From: Novosphingobium sp.
GTDB taxonomy: Bacteria > Pseudomonadota > Alphaproteobacteria > Sphingomonadales > Sphingomonadaceae
Length of the DNA: 64,000 nucleotides
Direction: 5' to 3'
Assembly: GCF_020852455.1 (NCBI RefSeq)
Contig: NZ_JADZAT010000015.1
Span: 62,001-126,000, forward strand
Shown here: positions 57,648 through 64,000 of the stretch, piece after piece
Layout: the number at the start of each line of letters is the position of its first letter
Position numbering within the stretch: the first letter of the stretch is position 1
Notes under the pieces: model-generated
Database searches by the model: none
What the model saw: the letters and a program-made list of their open reading frames with translations, nothing else
What the model was told of the DNA's origin: nothing
Made by a program: the position numbers and the translations under genes

Positions 57648-58048
57648 CTGTCGGTGCGCTGGGGATCGTGCGCGGCGATCACCAGCAGCATGACCAGCAG
57701 CGCCACCGAATATTCGCTGCCGCCGGTGCCATGCTCGCCAACGAACCAGCCTAGGTGGGCATGGATCAGCACGATTCCGCCGGCCGCAATCGCCGCCAGC
57801 GCGCTGGCCGCCCAGCGGACCTTGATCCCGGCGATCAGCATGGTCCCGGCCACCAGTTCGACCAAGGTAATGGCCCAGACCACCGCCACCGGAGCGGGAA
57901 AGCCCAGGTTGCCCATGAACAGGGCGAACTGGTCGATCGTGCCGGGGGGACCAATGCGCACCACGGCATGGGCCATGAACAAAAGCGGCGTGACAATGCG
58001 CAGCAGCTTCAGCGCAAGGTTACGGCTGACGTAGGGATAGTCTGACAA
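57644..58048 (-). CDS. DoxX-like small membrane protein
   Basis: A 134-residue protein with four hydrophobic segments ([73 protein letters not shown]), fitting the DoxX family of small quinone-related membrane proteins. The TTG start at 58048 follows CGGAG with 7-nt spacing, and gives a cytosolic N-terminus SDYPYVSRN; the longer frame would add an unrelated region that overlaps the aldolase leader. Function is unclear. Confidence 0.78.
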   Translation of the reverse strand: MSDYPYVSRNLALKLLRIVTPLLFMAHAVVRIGPPGTIDQFALFMGNLGFPAPVAVVWAITLVELVAGTMLIAGIKVRWAASALAAIAAGGIVLIHAHLGWFVGEHGTGGSEYSVALLVMLLVIAAHDPQRTDS

Positions 58049-58163
58049 GGTTTGGCTCCGGTGCTGTTGCTGATTGGAACAGGCCGCTGGATAAATTCCG
58101 GGGCGGTGAATTGAGGAGTTGCGCGCAACGCCGGGCGCGGCTAGGCGCACGCCACGACGCACC

Positions 58164-58175
58164 ACATACGTATGT
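58164..58175. promoter_or_regulatory. 12-bp palindrome in aldolase leader (operator candidate)
   Basis: ACATACGTATGT is a perfect palindrome, AT-rich in a GC-rich context, 18 nt upstream of the aldolase ATG and just before AGAACGAGG. Such sites often bind dimeric repressors. The binding protein is unknown. Confidence 0.35.
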
Positions 58176-58193
58176 AGAACGAGGATCGAACCC

Positions 58194-59090
58194 ATGAACA
58201 CCGCCGAAATGACCGCCAAGATGGCCGCCGGAAAGGGCTTTATCGCCGCGCTTGACCAGTCGGGCGGTTCGACCCCCAAGGCGCTCGCCGGTTACGGTAT
58301 CGAAGCCGGGGCCTGGTCCAGCGACGAGGAAATGTTTGGCCTGATCCACGACATGCGCAGCCGGATCATCCGCTCGGCCGCGTTCGATGGCAGCAAGGTG
58401 ATCGGCGCGATCCTGTTCGAACGTACCATGGACGGTTCGGTTGACGGCAAGCCGGTGCCGCAGGCGCTGATCGACAAGGGCGTGGTGCCCTTCATCAAGA
58501 TCGACAAGGGCCTGGAAGACGAAGCGAATGGCGTCCAGCTGATGAAGCCGATGCCCGAACTCGACGCGCTGCTGACCAAGTCCAAGGCGCTGGGCGTCTA
58601 TGGCACCAAGGAACGCTCGGTGATCAATTCGGCCAATGCCGAAGGGATCGCCGCGGTGGTCGCGCAGCAGTTCGAAGTCGGCCAGCAGGTGCTCGGCCAC
58701 GGGATGATGCCGATCATCGAACCCGAAGTGAACATCAAGAGCGAAACCCGCGCCGAATGCGACACGATCCTGCTGGCTGAGATCCTGAAGCAGCTCGAAG
58801 CGCTGCCCGAAGGCCAGCAGGTCATGCTCAAGCTGTCGCTGCCGGTGGTGCCGGGCACTTTCGATCCTCTGGTCAACCACCCCAGGGTGCTGCGTGTGGT
58901 TGCGCTGTCGGGCGGTTACAAGCGCCCCGAAGCCTGCGTCGAACTGGCGAAGAACAACGGGATCATCGCCAGCTTCAGCCGTGCGCTGCTGGAAGACCTG
59001 CGCTTCCAGATGAGCGACGTCGAATTCGATGCCGCGCTGGCCGAGGCGATCGACGCGATCTACACCGGATCGACCGTCAAGACCGCCTAG
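58194..59090 (+). CDS. Class I fructose-bisphosphate aldolase
   Basis: A 298-residue Schiff-base aldolase of the bacterial class I type. Identifying parts: GKGFIAALDQSGGSTPKAL, RIIRSAAFDG, VPFIKIDKGLEDE, EPEVNIKS, VMLKLSLPV with the likely catalytic lysine, and ASFSRALLEDL. It cleaves fructose-1,6-bisphosphate to DHAP and glyceraldehyde-3-phosphate, completing the local gap-pgk-tkt cluster. ATG at 58194 is preferred to the frame start at 58119. A hairpin follows at 59110. Confidence 0.93.
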   Translation: MNTAEMTAKMAAGKGFIAALDQSGGSTPKALAGYGIEAGAWSSDEEMFGLIHDMRSRIIRSAAFDGSKVIGAILFERTMDGSVDGKPVPQALIDKGVVPFIKIDKGLEDEANGVQLMKPMPELDALLTKSKALGVYGTKERSVINSANAEGIAAVVAQQFEVGQQVLGHGMMPIIEPEVNIKSETRAECDTILLAEILKQLEALPEGQQVMLKLSLPVVPGTFDPLVNHPRVLRVVALSGGYKRPEACVELAKNNGIIASFSRALLEDLRFQMSDVEFDAALAEAIDAIYTGSTVKTA

Positions 59091-59109
59091 GGGGCGGGTT
59101 TTGCCCGTG

Positions 59110-59143
59110 GGGGCGTGAGCCTGGAACGGTCCGCTCACGCCCC
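59110..59143 (+). terminator. Hairpin after the aldolase gene
   Basis: GGGGCGTGAGC (59110-59120) pairs with GCTCACGCCCC (59133-59143), 12-nt loop, extended by GCCC/GGGC outside. There is no T-tract. It overlaps the expected C-terminal end of the opposing gene. Confidence 0.6.
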
Positions 59144-59147
59144 TGGG

Positions 59148-59609
59148 CCAGATATAGAATTCGAAATTGTAGTCCGCCGGGTTCGCCGGCGCGCGGTCGG
59201 GGCGGGCGATATAGCCCAGCCTTGTCCCCGATCGCAGCTTCAGCGCGGCCATCTCGCGAAGCGTGACCGTCCGGGTCCGGCCCGCAATGACCAGCCGCAC
59301 CTTCAGATCCAGCCAGCCGTGCACCGTGCACAGCCGCAGCGCCTGATCACCAGGCCGCGCTACGCAGCCCTTCCGTTCATCCCGCACCACGCGGATCGGG
59401 GTGATCCGGACGCCTTCAAGCTCGACCGTCTGGCCCAGCACGGTCACTGCGCTTGGCCAGGGCCGGGGGGTGATCGCGGCTGGGCTTGGCACTGGCGGCG
59501 CAGTCTGCACCGCTGGCTGCGCCGCAAGACTGGAGGCCGACACGCCGGTCAGACCAGCGAAGGCCAGAGCCTGGAGCATGAGCCGCACCGCTGCCTTGAT
59601 CCCGATCAC
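59148..59609 (-). pseudogene. Exported protein lacking a stop codon at its natural end
   Basis: The likely GTG start at 59609 (or ATG 59579) begins an exported protein (signal IGIKAAVRLMLQALAFAGLT, ending SSLAAQ). It is homologous to the lipoprotein at 59789-60172: both share LGQxVxLxGxxxTPIxVxxDxR, two cysteines and an FEFYI/YRFALRF end. The homologous part stops near 59148, but the frame stays open through the whole aldolase gene to 58020. A TGA one frame over at 59135-59137 suggests a one-base indel destroyed the stop. I call it a probable pseudogene; the extension is not credible protein. Confidence 0.55.
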
Positions 59610-59788
59610 AGCGCCATTGCCACCTCCTGGCAAGCCCGCTGCGCACGCCATTCGCGCCGTCCAGCGGGGCGGCCCGAACAGTCTGAGCCGGTGCAAGGGT
59701 GCGGTATTGGCCGGGTGCGTTCAACAACTGATCATGTACCGGTTCATGAAAGGTCGGACGTGGCCGTGCCGGTAAATGGGGCTGCGGC

Positions 59789-60172
59789 TTAGAGCCCGCC
59801 GCGGAACCTCAACGCAAAGCGATAATCCTGCTGCGCGATCGTGCCTTGATTGCTGCGCGGGGGATCGGTTCTGACAAGTTCAAGCGTACCGTCAGCCACC
59901 GGCAGCGGGCTGTCGCTGGCCAGTTCGCGGACACTTGCGCCGGCTCCGGTTTCGATCCGCACTTCCAGCCGCACGCGGCCAGCCCAGACACAATCGACTT
60001 CCTGCGGACAGCGGCTGTCTTCCAGCACCTTTATCGGGGTGACCTTCGGTCCGCCCAGGTCAACCTGCTGGCCCAGCCGGGCCGCGATCGAACCGTCATC
60101 CTGGGCCCGGGAGGTGGTGACACAGCCGCCCAGTGCGGCAATCAGGGCGAGGGGGAAAAGAGGCTTGAGCAT
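59789..60172 (-). CDS. Small lipoprotein of unknown function, paralogue of the adjacent gene
   Basis: A 127-residue protein with signal MLKPLFPLALIAALGGC and lipobox LGGC (Cys17). The mature part (LGQQVDLGGPKVTPIKVLED, CPQEVDCVWAGRVRLEVRIE, QQDYRFALRF) is beta-rich and contains the CPQEVDCVWAG-type segment seen in many uncharacterised sphingomonad lipoproteins. It is a diverged tandem paralogue of the degenerate gene downstream on the same strand. ATG at 60172 gives the lipobox; the longer frame lacks it. Confidence 0.78.
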   Translation of the reverse strand: MLKPLFPLALIAALGGCVTTSRAQDDGSIAARLGQQVDLGGPKVTPIKVLEDSRCPQEVDCVWAGRVRLEVRIETGAGASVRELASDSPLPVADGTLELVRTDPPRSNQGTIAQQDYRFALRFRGGL

Positions 60173-60249
60173 CGTGTATCTGTGGGACTGGCTACATGAA
60201 CGGATTCCGAACGCTTGGCGCGGGCTGCCCGGCAGGCTAGAGCGCGGCC

Positions 60250-60867
60250 ATGTCTGATTGCCAGCTCTACCTGATTTCACCGCTCGACGTAACGGGTGCT
60301 TTTCCTGACCGACTGGCCCTTGCGCTTGACGCCGGCCCGGTCGCGGCGTTCCAGTTCCGCGTAAAGGATGTGGACGAACATCAGGCCGCGCGGCTGGCCG
60401 AACCGCTGCAGGCAATTTGTGCGGCGCGCGAGGTGGCCTTCATCGTCAACGATTCGATTAGCCTGGCCAAGCGGATCGGTGCCGATGGCGTCCATCTGGG
60501 GCAGGGCGATGGCGAAGTGGCCGATGCCCGCGCCCGGCTGGGCCGCGATGCCCAGATCGGGGTGACCTGCCACGACAGCCGCCACCTGGCGATGGAAGCG
60601 GGCGAGGCCGGGGCGGACTATGTCGCCTTCGGCGCTTTCTTCCCGACCACGACCAAGCAGACCGAGCATGTCGCCACGCCCGACCTGCTTGAATGGTGGC
60701 AGGCGCTGTTCGAGATTCCCTGCGTGGCGATCGGCGGGATCACGCCGGAAAACTGCGCGCCGCTGGTAACCGCCGGGGCAGATTTCCTGGCGGTATCGGG
60801 TGCGGTGTGGAACGGGGACGAGGCGGCGGCGGTCAAGGCCTTCCAGCAGGTGATCGCCGCCGCCTAG
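60250..60867 (+). CDS. thiE: Thiamine phosphate synthase
   Basis: A 205-residue TIM-barrel enzyme joining HMP-PP and thiazole phosphate. Motifs: AAFQFRVKDVDEHQ (phosphate-contacting), FIVNDSISLAKRIGADGVHLGQGD, GVTCHDSRHLAMEAGEAGAD, YVAFGAFFPTTTK and VAIGGITPENCAPLV. ATG at 60250 begins MSDCQLYLISP, the usual barrel start. I see no TPP riboswitch in the 77 nt between it and the divergent lipoprotein gene. No other thi gene is near. Confidence 0.92.
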   Translation: MSDCQLYLISPLDVTGAFPDRLALALDAGPVAAFQFRVKDVDEHQAARLAEPLQAICAAREVAFIVNDSISLAKRIGADGVHLGQGDGEVADARARLGRDAQIGVTCHDSRHLAMEAGEAGADYVAFGAFFPTTTKQTEHVATPDLLEWWQALFEIPCVAIGGITPENCAPLVTAGADFLAVSGAVWNGDEAAAVKAFQQVIAAA

Positions 60868-60918
60868 CACCCATTTCCTACGGCCTGAAAACCTGCCACA
60901 ACCAGCTCCGCAAGCCAG

Positions 60919-60946
60919 TGTCCGGAAGGGGAGAATTTTCCGGACA
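60919..60946. promoter_or_regulatory. Inverted repeat upstream of the OPT transporter
   Basis: TGTCCGGAA (60919-60927) and TTCCGGACA (60938-60946) form a 9-bp inverted repeat with 10-nt centre; two further GTGTCC copies follow at 60954 and 60963. It lies about 70 nt before the transporter start and may be an operator or small hairpin. Confidence 0.4.
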
Positions 60947-61012
60947 TTGCACAGTGTCCATTGTGTCCATTCGTTCATCGGGTGGCCATGCAGAATGATC
61001 GAGAACGCGGAC

Positions 61013-62968
61013 ATGACTACACCGACCTCACCCAAGGAAATGACCCTGCGCGGCGTGGTGCTGGGTGCGCTGCTGACCGTGATTTTCACTGCGGCCAATG
61101 TCTATCTGGGCCTCAAGGTCGGGCTGACCTTCGCCACCTCGATCCCGGCGGCGGTGATCTCGATGGCGGTGCTCAAGGCCTTCGCGGATTCGACCATCCA
61201 GGAAAACAACATCGTCCAGACGGTCGCCTCTTCGGCGGGGACCCTCTCGGCGATCGTCTTCGTGCTGCCCGGGCTGGTGATGATCGGCTGGTGGCAGGGT
61301 TTCCCCTATTGGCAGTCGGTTGCGGTGATCGTGATCGGCGGGATCCTGGGGGTGATGTATTCGGTGCCGCTGCGCCGCGCCTTGGTGACCGGATCGGACC
61401 TGCCCTATCCGGAAGGCGTCGCGGCGGCCGAAGTGCTCAAGGTTGGCGCCGGCGTGGGCGGCGCGGAAGAGAATGCGCGCGGTCTGAAGGCCGTGGTGTT
61501 CGGTACGCTAACCTCGGCGATCTATTCGCTTCTGGCCAAGGCCAAGCTGGTGGTCGAAGGCTGGGAAACCGCCTTCCGGCTGGGCGGCGGCGGCAGTTTC
61601 CTGTCGCTGACCTTCTCGTTCGCGCTGCTGGGGGTGGGGCACCTGGTTGGGATAGCGGTTGGCCTGGCGATGCTGGTGGGCGTGGTCCTGTCCTACCTGG
61701 TGATCCTGCCGCAACTCACCGCCAGCGGCATGCCGGCGGGTGAGGGGATGATGGATTTCCTGCGCGGCGTGTTTCGCAATGAAGTGCGCCTGATCGGCGC
61801 CGGGGCGATCGGCGTTGCCGCGATCTATACGCTGCTCAAGGTGATCGGCCCGATCATCAAGGGCATCGCCGGCGCGCTCAAGGCCGATAAGGCCCGCAAG
61901 GCCGCCGGGAACATGGCGGCGCTGGAACTGACCGAGCGCGACTTGCCGATCGGGGTTGTCGGTGGCTCGATCGTGGCCCTGCTGGTGCCGGTGGTGCTGC
62001 TGCTCGCCAATCTGGCAGCGGGCGGGCCGGTCGAAAAGGCGCTGGGCCTGTCGCTGTTCGCATCGACCATCTACATCCTGATCGCCGGCGTGGTGATCGC
62101 TTCGGTCACCGGTTACATGGCCGGACTGATCGGGGCGTCGAACAGCCCGGTTTCGGGGGTGGGGATCCTGTCGGTGCTGGGGATCTCGCTGTTGCTGGTG
62201 GGTCTGTTCGGACGCGGGCTTTCGCCGCAGGATACCCAGGCGCTGGTGGCCTTCGCACTGTTCGTCACCGCGATCATCTTTGGCGTGGCCACGATTGCCA
62301 ATGACAACCTGCAGGATCTCAAAACCGGCCAGCTGGTGGGCGCGACGCCCTGGCGTCAGCAGGTTGCCCTGGTGTTGGGGGTCATCTTTGGCGGGCTGGT
62401 GATCCCGCCAATCCTGACTATGCTCAACGACACTTTCGGGTTCCAGGGTGCGCCGGGGGCCGGGCCCAATGCGCTGGGCGCGCCGCAGGCCGCGCTGATC
62501 AGCACGATTGCCAAGGGCGTGCTGGGCGGGGACCTCAACTGGAACCTGATCGGGCTTGGCGCGCTGGTCGGGGTGGCGGCGATCGTGATCGACGAAACGC
62601 TCAAGCGCACGGGCAAGGGTTCGCTGCCGCCGCTGGCGGTGGGCATGGGCATGTACCTGCCAACCGATTCGACCGGTTTCGTGGTGATCGGCGCGGTGCT
62701 GGGCTGGCTCTACAATCGCTGGGCTGTGCGCCAGGCCGATCCGGCCTTTGCCGAACGGATGGGCGTGCTGACCGCCACCGGGCTGATTGTGGGCGACGGG
62801 CTGTTCAACGTGGCCTATTCGGTGGTGGTCAGCGCCACCGACAATCCCGATGCGCTGGCCGTGTTCGGGGCCAATCCCTGGGCGGTGCCGGTGGGTGTGG
62901 CGCTGTTCGGCGGCCTGACCGCCTGGGCCTATGCCCGGATGCGTAACGACGCGTCACGCGTTCGGTAA
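61013..62968 (+). CDS. OPT-family oligopeptide transporter
   Basis: A 651-residue integral membrane protein with roughly 14-16 hydrophobic segments. N-terminal hallmark: EMTLRGVVLGALLTVIFTAA followed by YLGLKVGLTFATSIPAAV, and the PYPEGVAAAEVLK region; late segments GVAAIVIDETLKR and LPPLAVGMGMYLP are typical of bacterial OPT proteins. The family imports oligopeptides or metal-chelate conjugates. The start at 61013 (MTTPTSPKEM) is favoured; ATG 60995 is in frame upstream. It ends 4 nt before the second triple-hairpin element. Confidence 0.9.
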   Translation: MTTPTSPKEMTLRGVVLGALLTVIFTAANVYLGLKVGLTFATSIPAAVISMAVLKAFADSTIQENNIVQTVASSAGTLSAIVFVLPGLVMIGWWQGFPYWQSVAVIVIGGILGVMYSVPLRRALVTGSDLPYPEGVAAAEVLKVGAGVGGAEENARGLKAVVFGTLTSAIYSLLAKAKLVVEGWETAFRLGGGGSFLSLTFSFALLGVGHLVGIAVGLAMLVGVVLSYLVILPQLTASGMPAGEGMMDFLRGVFRNEVRLIGAGAIGVAAIYTLLKVIGPIIKGIAGALKADKARKAAGNMAALELTERDLPIGVVGGSIVALLVPVVLLLANLAAGGPVEKALGLSLFASTIYILIAGVVIASVTGYMAGLIGASNSPVSGVGILSVLGISLLLVGLFGRGLSPQDTQALVAFALFVTAIIFGVATIANDNLQDLKTGQLVGATPWRQQVALVLGVIFGGLVIPPILTMLNDTFGFQGAPGAGPNALGAPQAALISTIAKGVLGGDLNWNLIGLGALVGVAAIVIDETLKRTGKGSLPPLAVGMGMYLPTDSTGFVVIGAVLGWLYNRWAVRQADPAFAERMGVLTATGLIVGDGLFNVAYSVVVSATDNPDALAVFGANPWAVPVGVALFGGLTAWAYARMRNDASRVR

Positions 62969-62972
62969 GTGC

Positions 62973-63105
62973 GGCCAGGCCATCCGGCCTGTCCTTGCAA
63001 CACCGGCCCGCTCCCCCGGCCCGACCACCCCAAGGGTACCATGTCACGGGTGGTCGGGCCGGGGGAGCGGGCCGGTGTTGCAAGCTGATCGCGGATGCGA
63101 TCAGC
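62973..63105. repeat. Triple-hairpin palindromic element, copy 2
   Basis: Hairpin A: GGCCAGGCC/GGCCTGTCC (62973-62994, one mismatch). Hairpin B: perfect 37-bp stem 62994-63030 against 63048-63084, 17-nt loop. Hairpin C: GCTGATCGC/GCGATCAGC (63084-63105). Compared with 15643-15773 the stem differs by a compensated A-T to G-C change and the loop sequence is unrelated but of equal length. It separates convergent genes. Confidence 0.85.
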
Positions 63106-63121
63106 GCACCCAACACGGACT

Positions 63122-63481
63122 TTAGCTGTTGTTGACCACCCGGCGCACGCAGCGCAGCTGGCTGTCCTGACCATCGCTGCCCAGCTTGCGCAGAAAGTTG
63201 CCGCTGATCAGGTGGAACTTCTGGCCGTTCTTCGGCCCGCTGGTGAAAGTCAGCCGGTCACCGGTCAGCAGGTAGGACCCGCGGCCCGACGCAGTGCGAT
63301 AGGTGTTGGCGTTGACCACTGCGAAATCCTCGGCCTGCACCCTCAGGCCGACCGCGCCGGTCGCGTCACCTGGCATTTCGCACAGGAAATTGCCGGGCGG
63401 GATCTGCCCGATCGGGCCGCCGGGCACGGCAGCAGCGGGGGCGGCAAGGGCCAGAAGCAGGATGGCGGCGTGCTTGGTCAT
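63122..63481 (-). CDS. Small exported protein of unknown function
   Basis: A 119-residue protein with a signal peptide (MTKHAAILLLALAAPAAAVP). The mature part is beta-rich with two cysteines (NFLCEMPGDA and QLRCVRRV) likely forming a disulfide; segments VVNANTYRTASGRGSYLLTG and DRLTFTSGPKNGQKF have a repeating strand pattern. I recognise no family. Divergent from efp and convergent with the OPT gene. Confidence 0.72.
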   Translation of the reverse strand: MTKHAAILLLALAAPAAAVPGGPIGQIPPGNFLCEMPGDATGAVGLRVQAEDFAVVNANTYRTASGRGSYLLTGDRLTFTSGPKNGQKFHLISGNFLRKLGSDGQDSQLRCVRRVVNNS

Positions 63482-63611
63482 GCCTGCCTCCTAAGCGCAG
63501 CGCGGCTTAGCGGCAAGTGAACGGCTTGCCCGAAAGCGCATCACAGGCTAAGGGCGCGAACCTTCCGGGGCTGCGCTCCCGGGATCTTTCTCATTCTTGA
63601 AGGCAGGCATC

Positions 63612-64000
63612 ATGGCCAAGATCAGCGGCGTGGACATCCGTCCCGGCAACATCATCGAATACGAAAAGGGCATCTGGAAGGTCGCCAAGACCCAGCATAC
63701 CCAGCCCGGCAAGGGCGGGGCCTTCATGCAGGTCGAGATGAAGAACCTGATCGACGGCCGCAAGACCAACGTGCGCTTCCGCAGCCAGGATACGGTCGAA
63801 AAGGTCCGGCTCGACACCAAGGACTTCCAGTTCCTCTATGTCGATGGTGACAACCTGATCTTCATGGATGTCGAAACCTACGAACAGATCCAGCTGCCGA
63901 CCGACCTGCTGGGCGGGGCCGACGCCTTCCTGCAGGACGGGATGACCGTGCTGCTTGAAATGTATGACGAGCGTCCGATCTCGGTCCAGCTGCCTGAACA
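63612..64000 (+). CDS. efp: Elongation factor P (3' end outside window)
   Basis: The first 129 residues of EF-P are present; the gene runs off the right edge. The N-terminal KOW-like domain begins [19 protein letters not shown]; the tip Lys34 lies in QPGKGGAF, the site modified by EpmA-type beta-lysylation in other bacteria. OB domains follow ([40 protein letters not shown]). EF-P relieves ribosome stalling at polyproline. ATG at 63612 is preceded by AGGCAGG. Confidence 0.95.
   Translation, partial: MAKISGVDIRPGNIIEYEKGIWKVAKTQHTQPGKGGAFMQVEMKNLIDGRKTNVRFRSQDTVEKVRLDTKDFQFLYVDGDNLIFMDVETYEQIQLPTDLLGGADAFLQDGMTVLLEMYDERPISVQLPE

Noticed and set aside
58020..59147. Antisense extension of the exported-protein frame through the aldolase gene
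   Set aside because: Homology to the paralogue ends near 59148; the remainder is an antisense shadow of a conserved gene.
60173..60249. TPP riboswitch before thiE
   Set aside because: The gap is 77 nt and shows no THI-box core such as CTGAGA with a paired ACCTGATC-like segment.

Overview
The window is a gene-dense, GC-rich stretch of an alphaproteobacterial chromosome, most likely order Sphingomonadales (Sphingomonadaceae or Erythrobacteraceae type). This is inferred from the gene set: a SciP (DUF1153) cell-cycle regulator, an NDUFS4-like complex I protein, DUF2842 and DUF6456 proteins, a zauP-zapA pair beside a 6S RNA, and the ffs-dnaX-ybaB order. Almost everything is core chromosome. I see no insertion sequence, prophage, integrase or CRISPR array. 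The window opens inside an XRE regulator gene and ends inside efp.

Layout. 1-10.6 kb: a partial XRE regulator, a DUF6456 protein, a Tat-exported DUF885 hydrolase, the ABC-F ATPase Uup, a D-amino-acid aminotransferase, a PepSY-like protein with an OmpR-type two-component system, chorismate mutase, polyprenyl diphosphate synthase and SciP. 10.6-18.4 kb: an aldo/keto reductase, MlaA, helicase HrpB, the NDUFS4-like protein, a repeat-rich RNA region holding the SRP RNA, dnaX and ybaB. 18.4-30.3 kb: two exported amidohydrolases facing each other across a palindromic repeat, Lon, HU, an acyltransferase, a small secreted protein directly upstream of secA, SecA and a TauE/SafE transporter. 30.3-41.2 kb: tRNA-Asn, NAD kinase, a GGDEF-EAL protein, Mfd, SdhE, a PLP decarboxylase, RecG, tRNA-Pro and ThyA. 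41.2-53.1 kb: a TIR/TPR membrane protein with a small lipoprotein, a trypsin-like protease, a branched-chain 2-oxoacid dehydrogenase operon (E1alpha, E1beta, E2), tRNA-Asp, a metallo-beta-lactamase-fold protein, 5-formyl-THF cyclo-ligase, 6S RNA, ZapA and ZauP. 53.1-64 kb: a central-carbon cluster (transketolase, GAPDH, PGK, class I aldolase), ThiE, an OPT transporter and the start of efp.

The signals I find most interesting are these. (1) The 90-residue exported protein encoded just upstream of secA ends in R-L-G-P followed by five residues, closely resembling the R-A-G-P arrest site and short tail of the SecM secretion monitor. (2) A family of nested GC-rich palindromes occurs between genes and once in frame inside the E2 gene, adding 41 residues to its linker. 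(3) A triple-hairpin element is present twice, with compensatory base changes in a 37-bp stem. (4) A gene opposing the aldolase has lost its stop codon. (5) A TIR-transmembrane-TPR protein is paired with an alanine-rich lipoprotein.

Long open frames antisense to secA, mfd, recG and other genes are treated as GC-driven shadows. Starts were moved to internal ATG, GTG or TTG codons where a ribosome-binding site or family N-terminus supports it.
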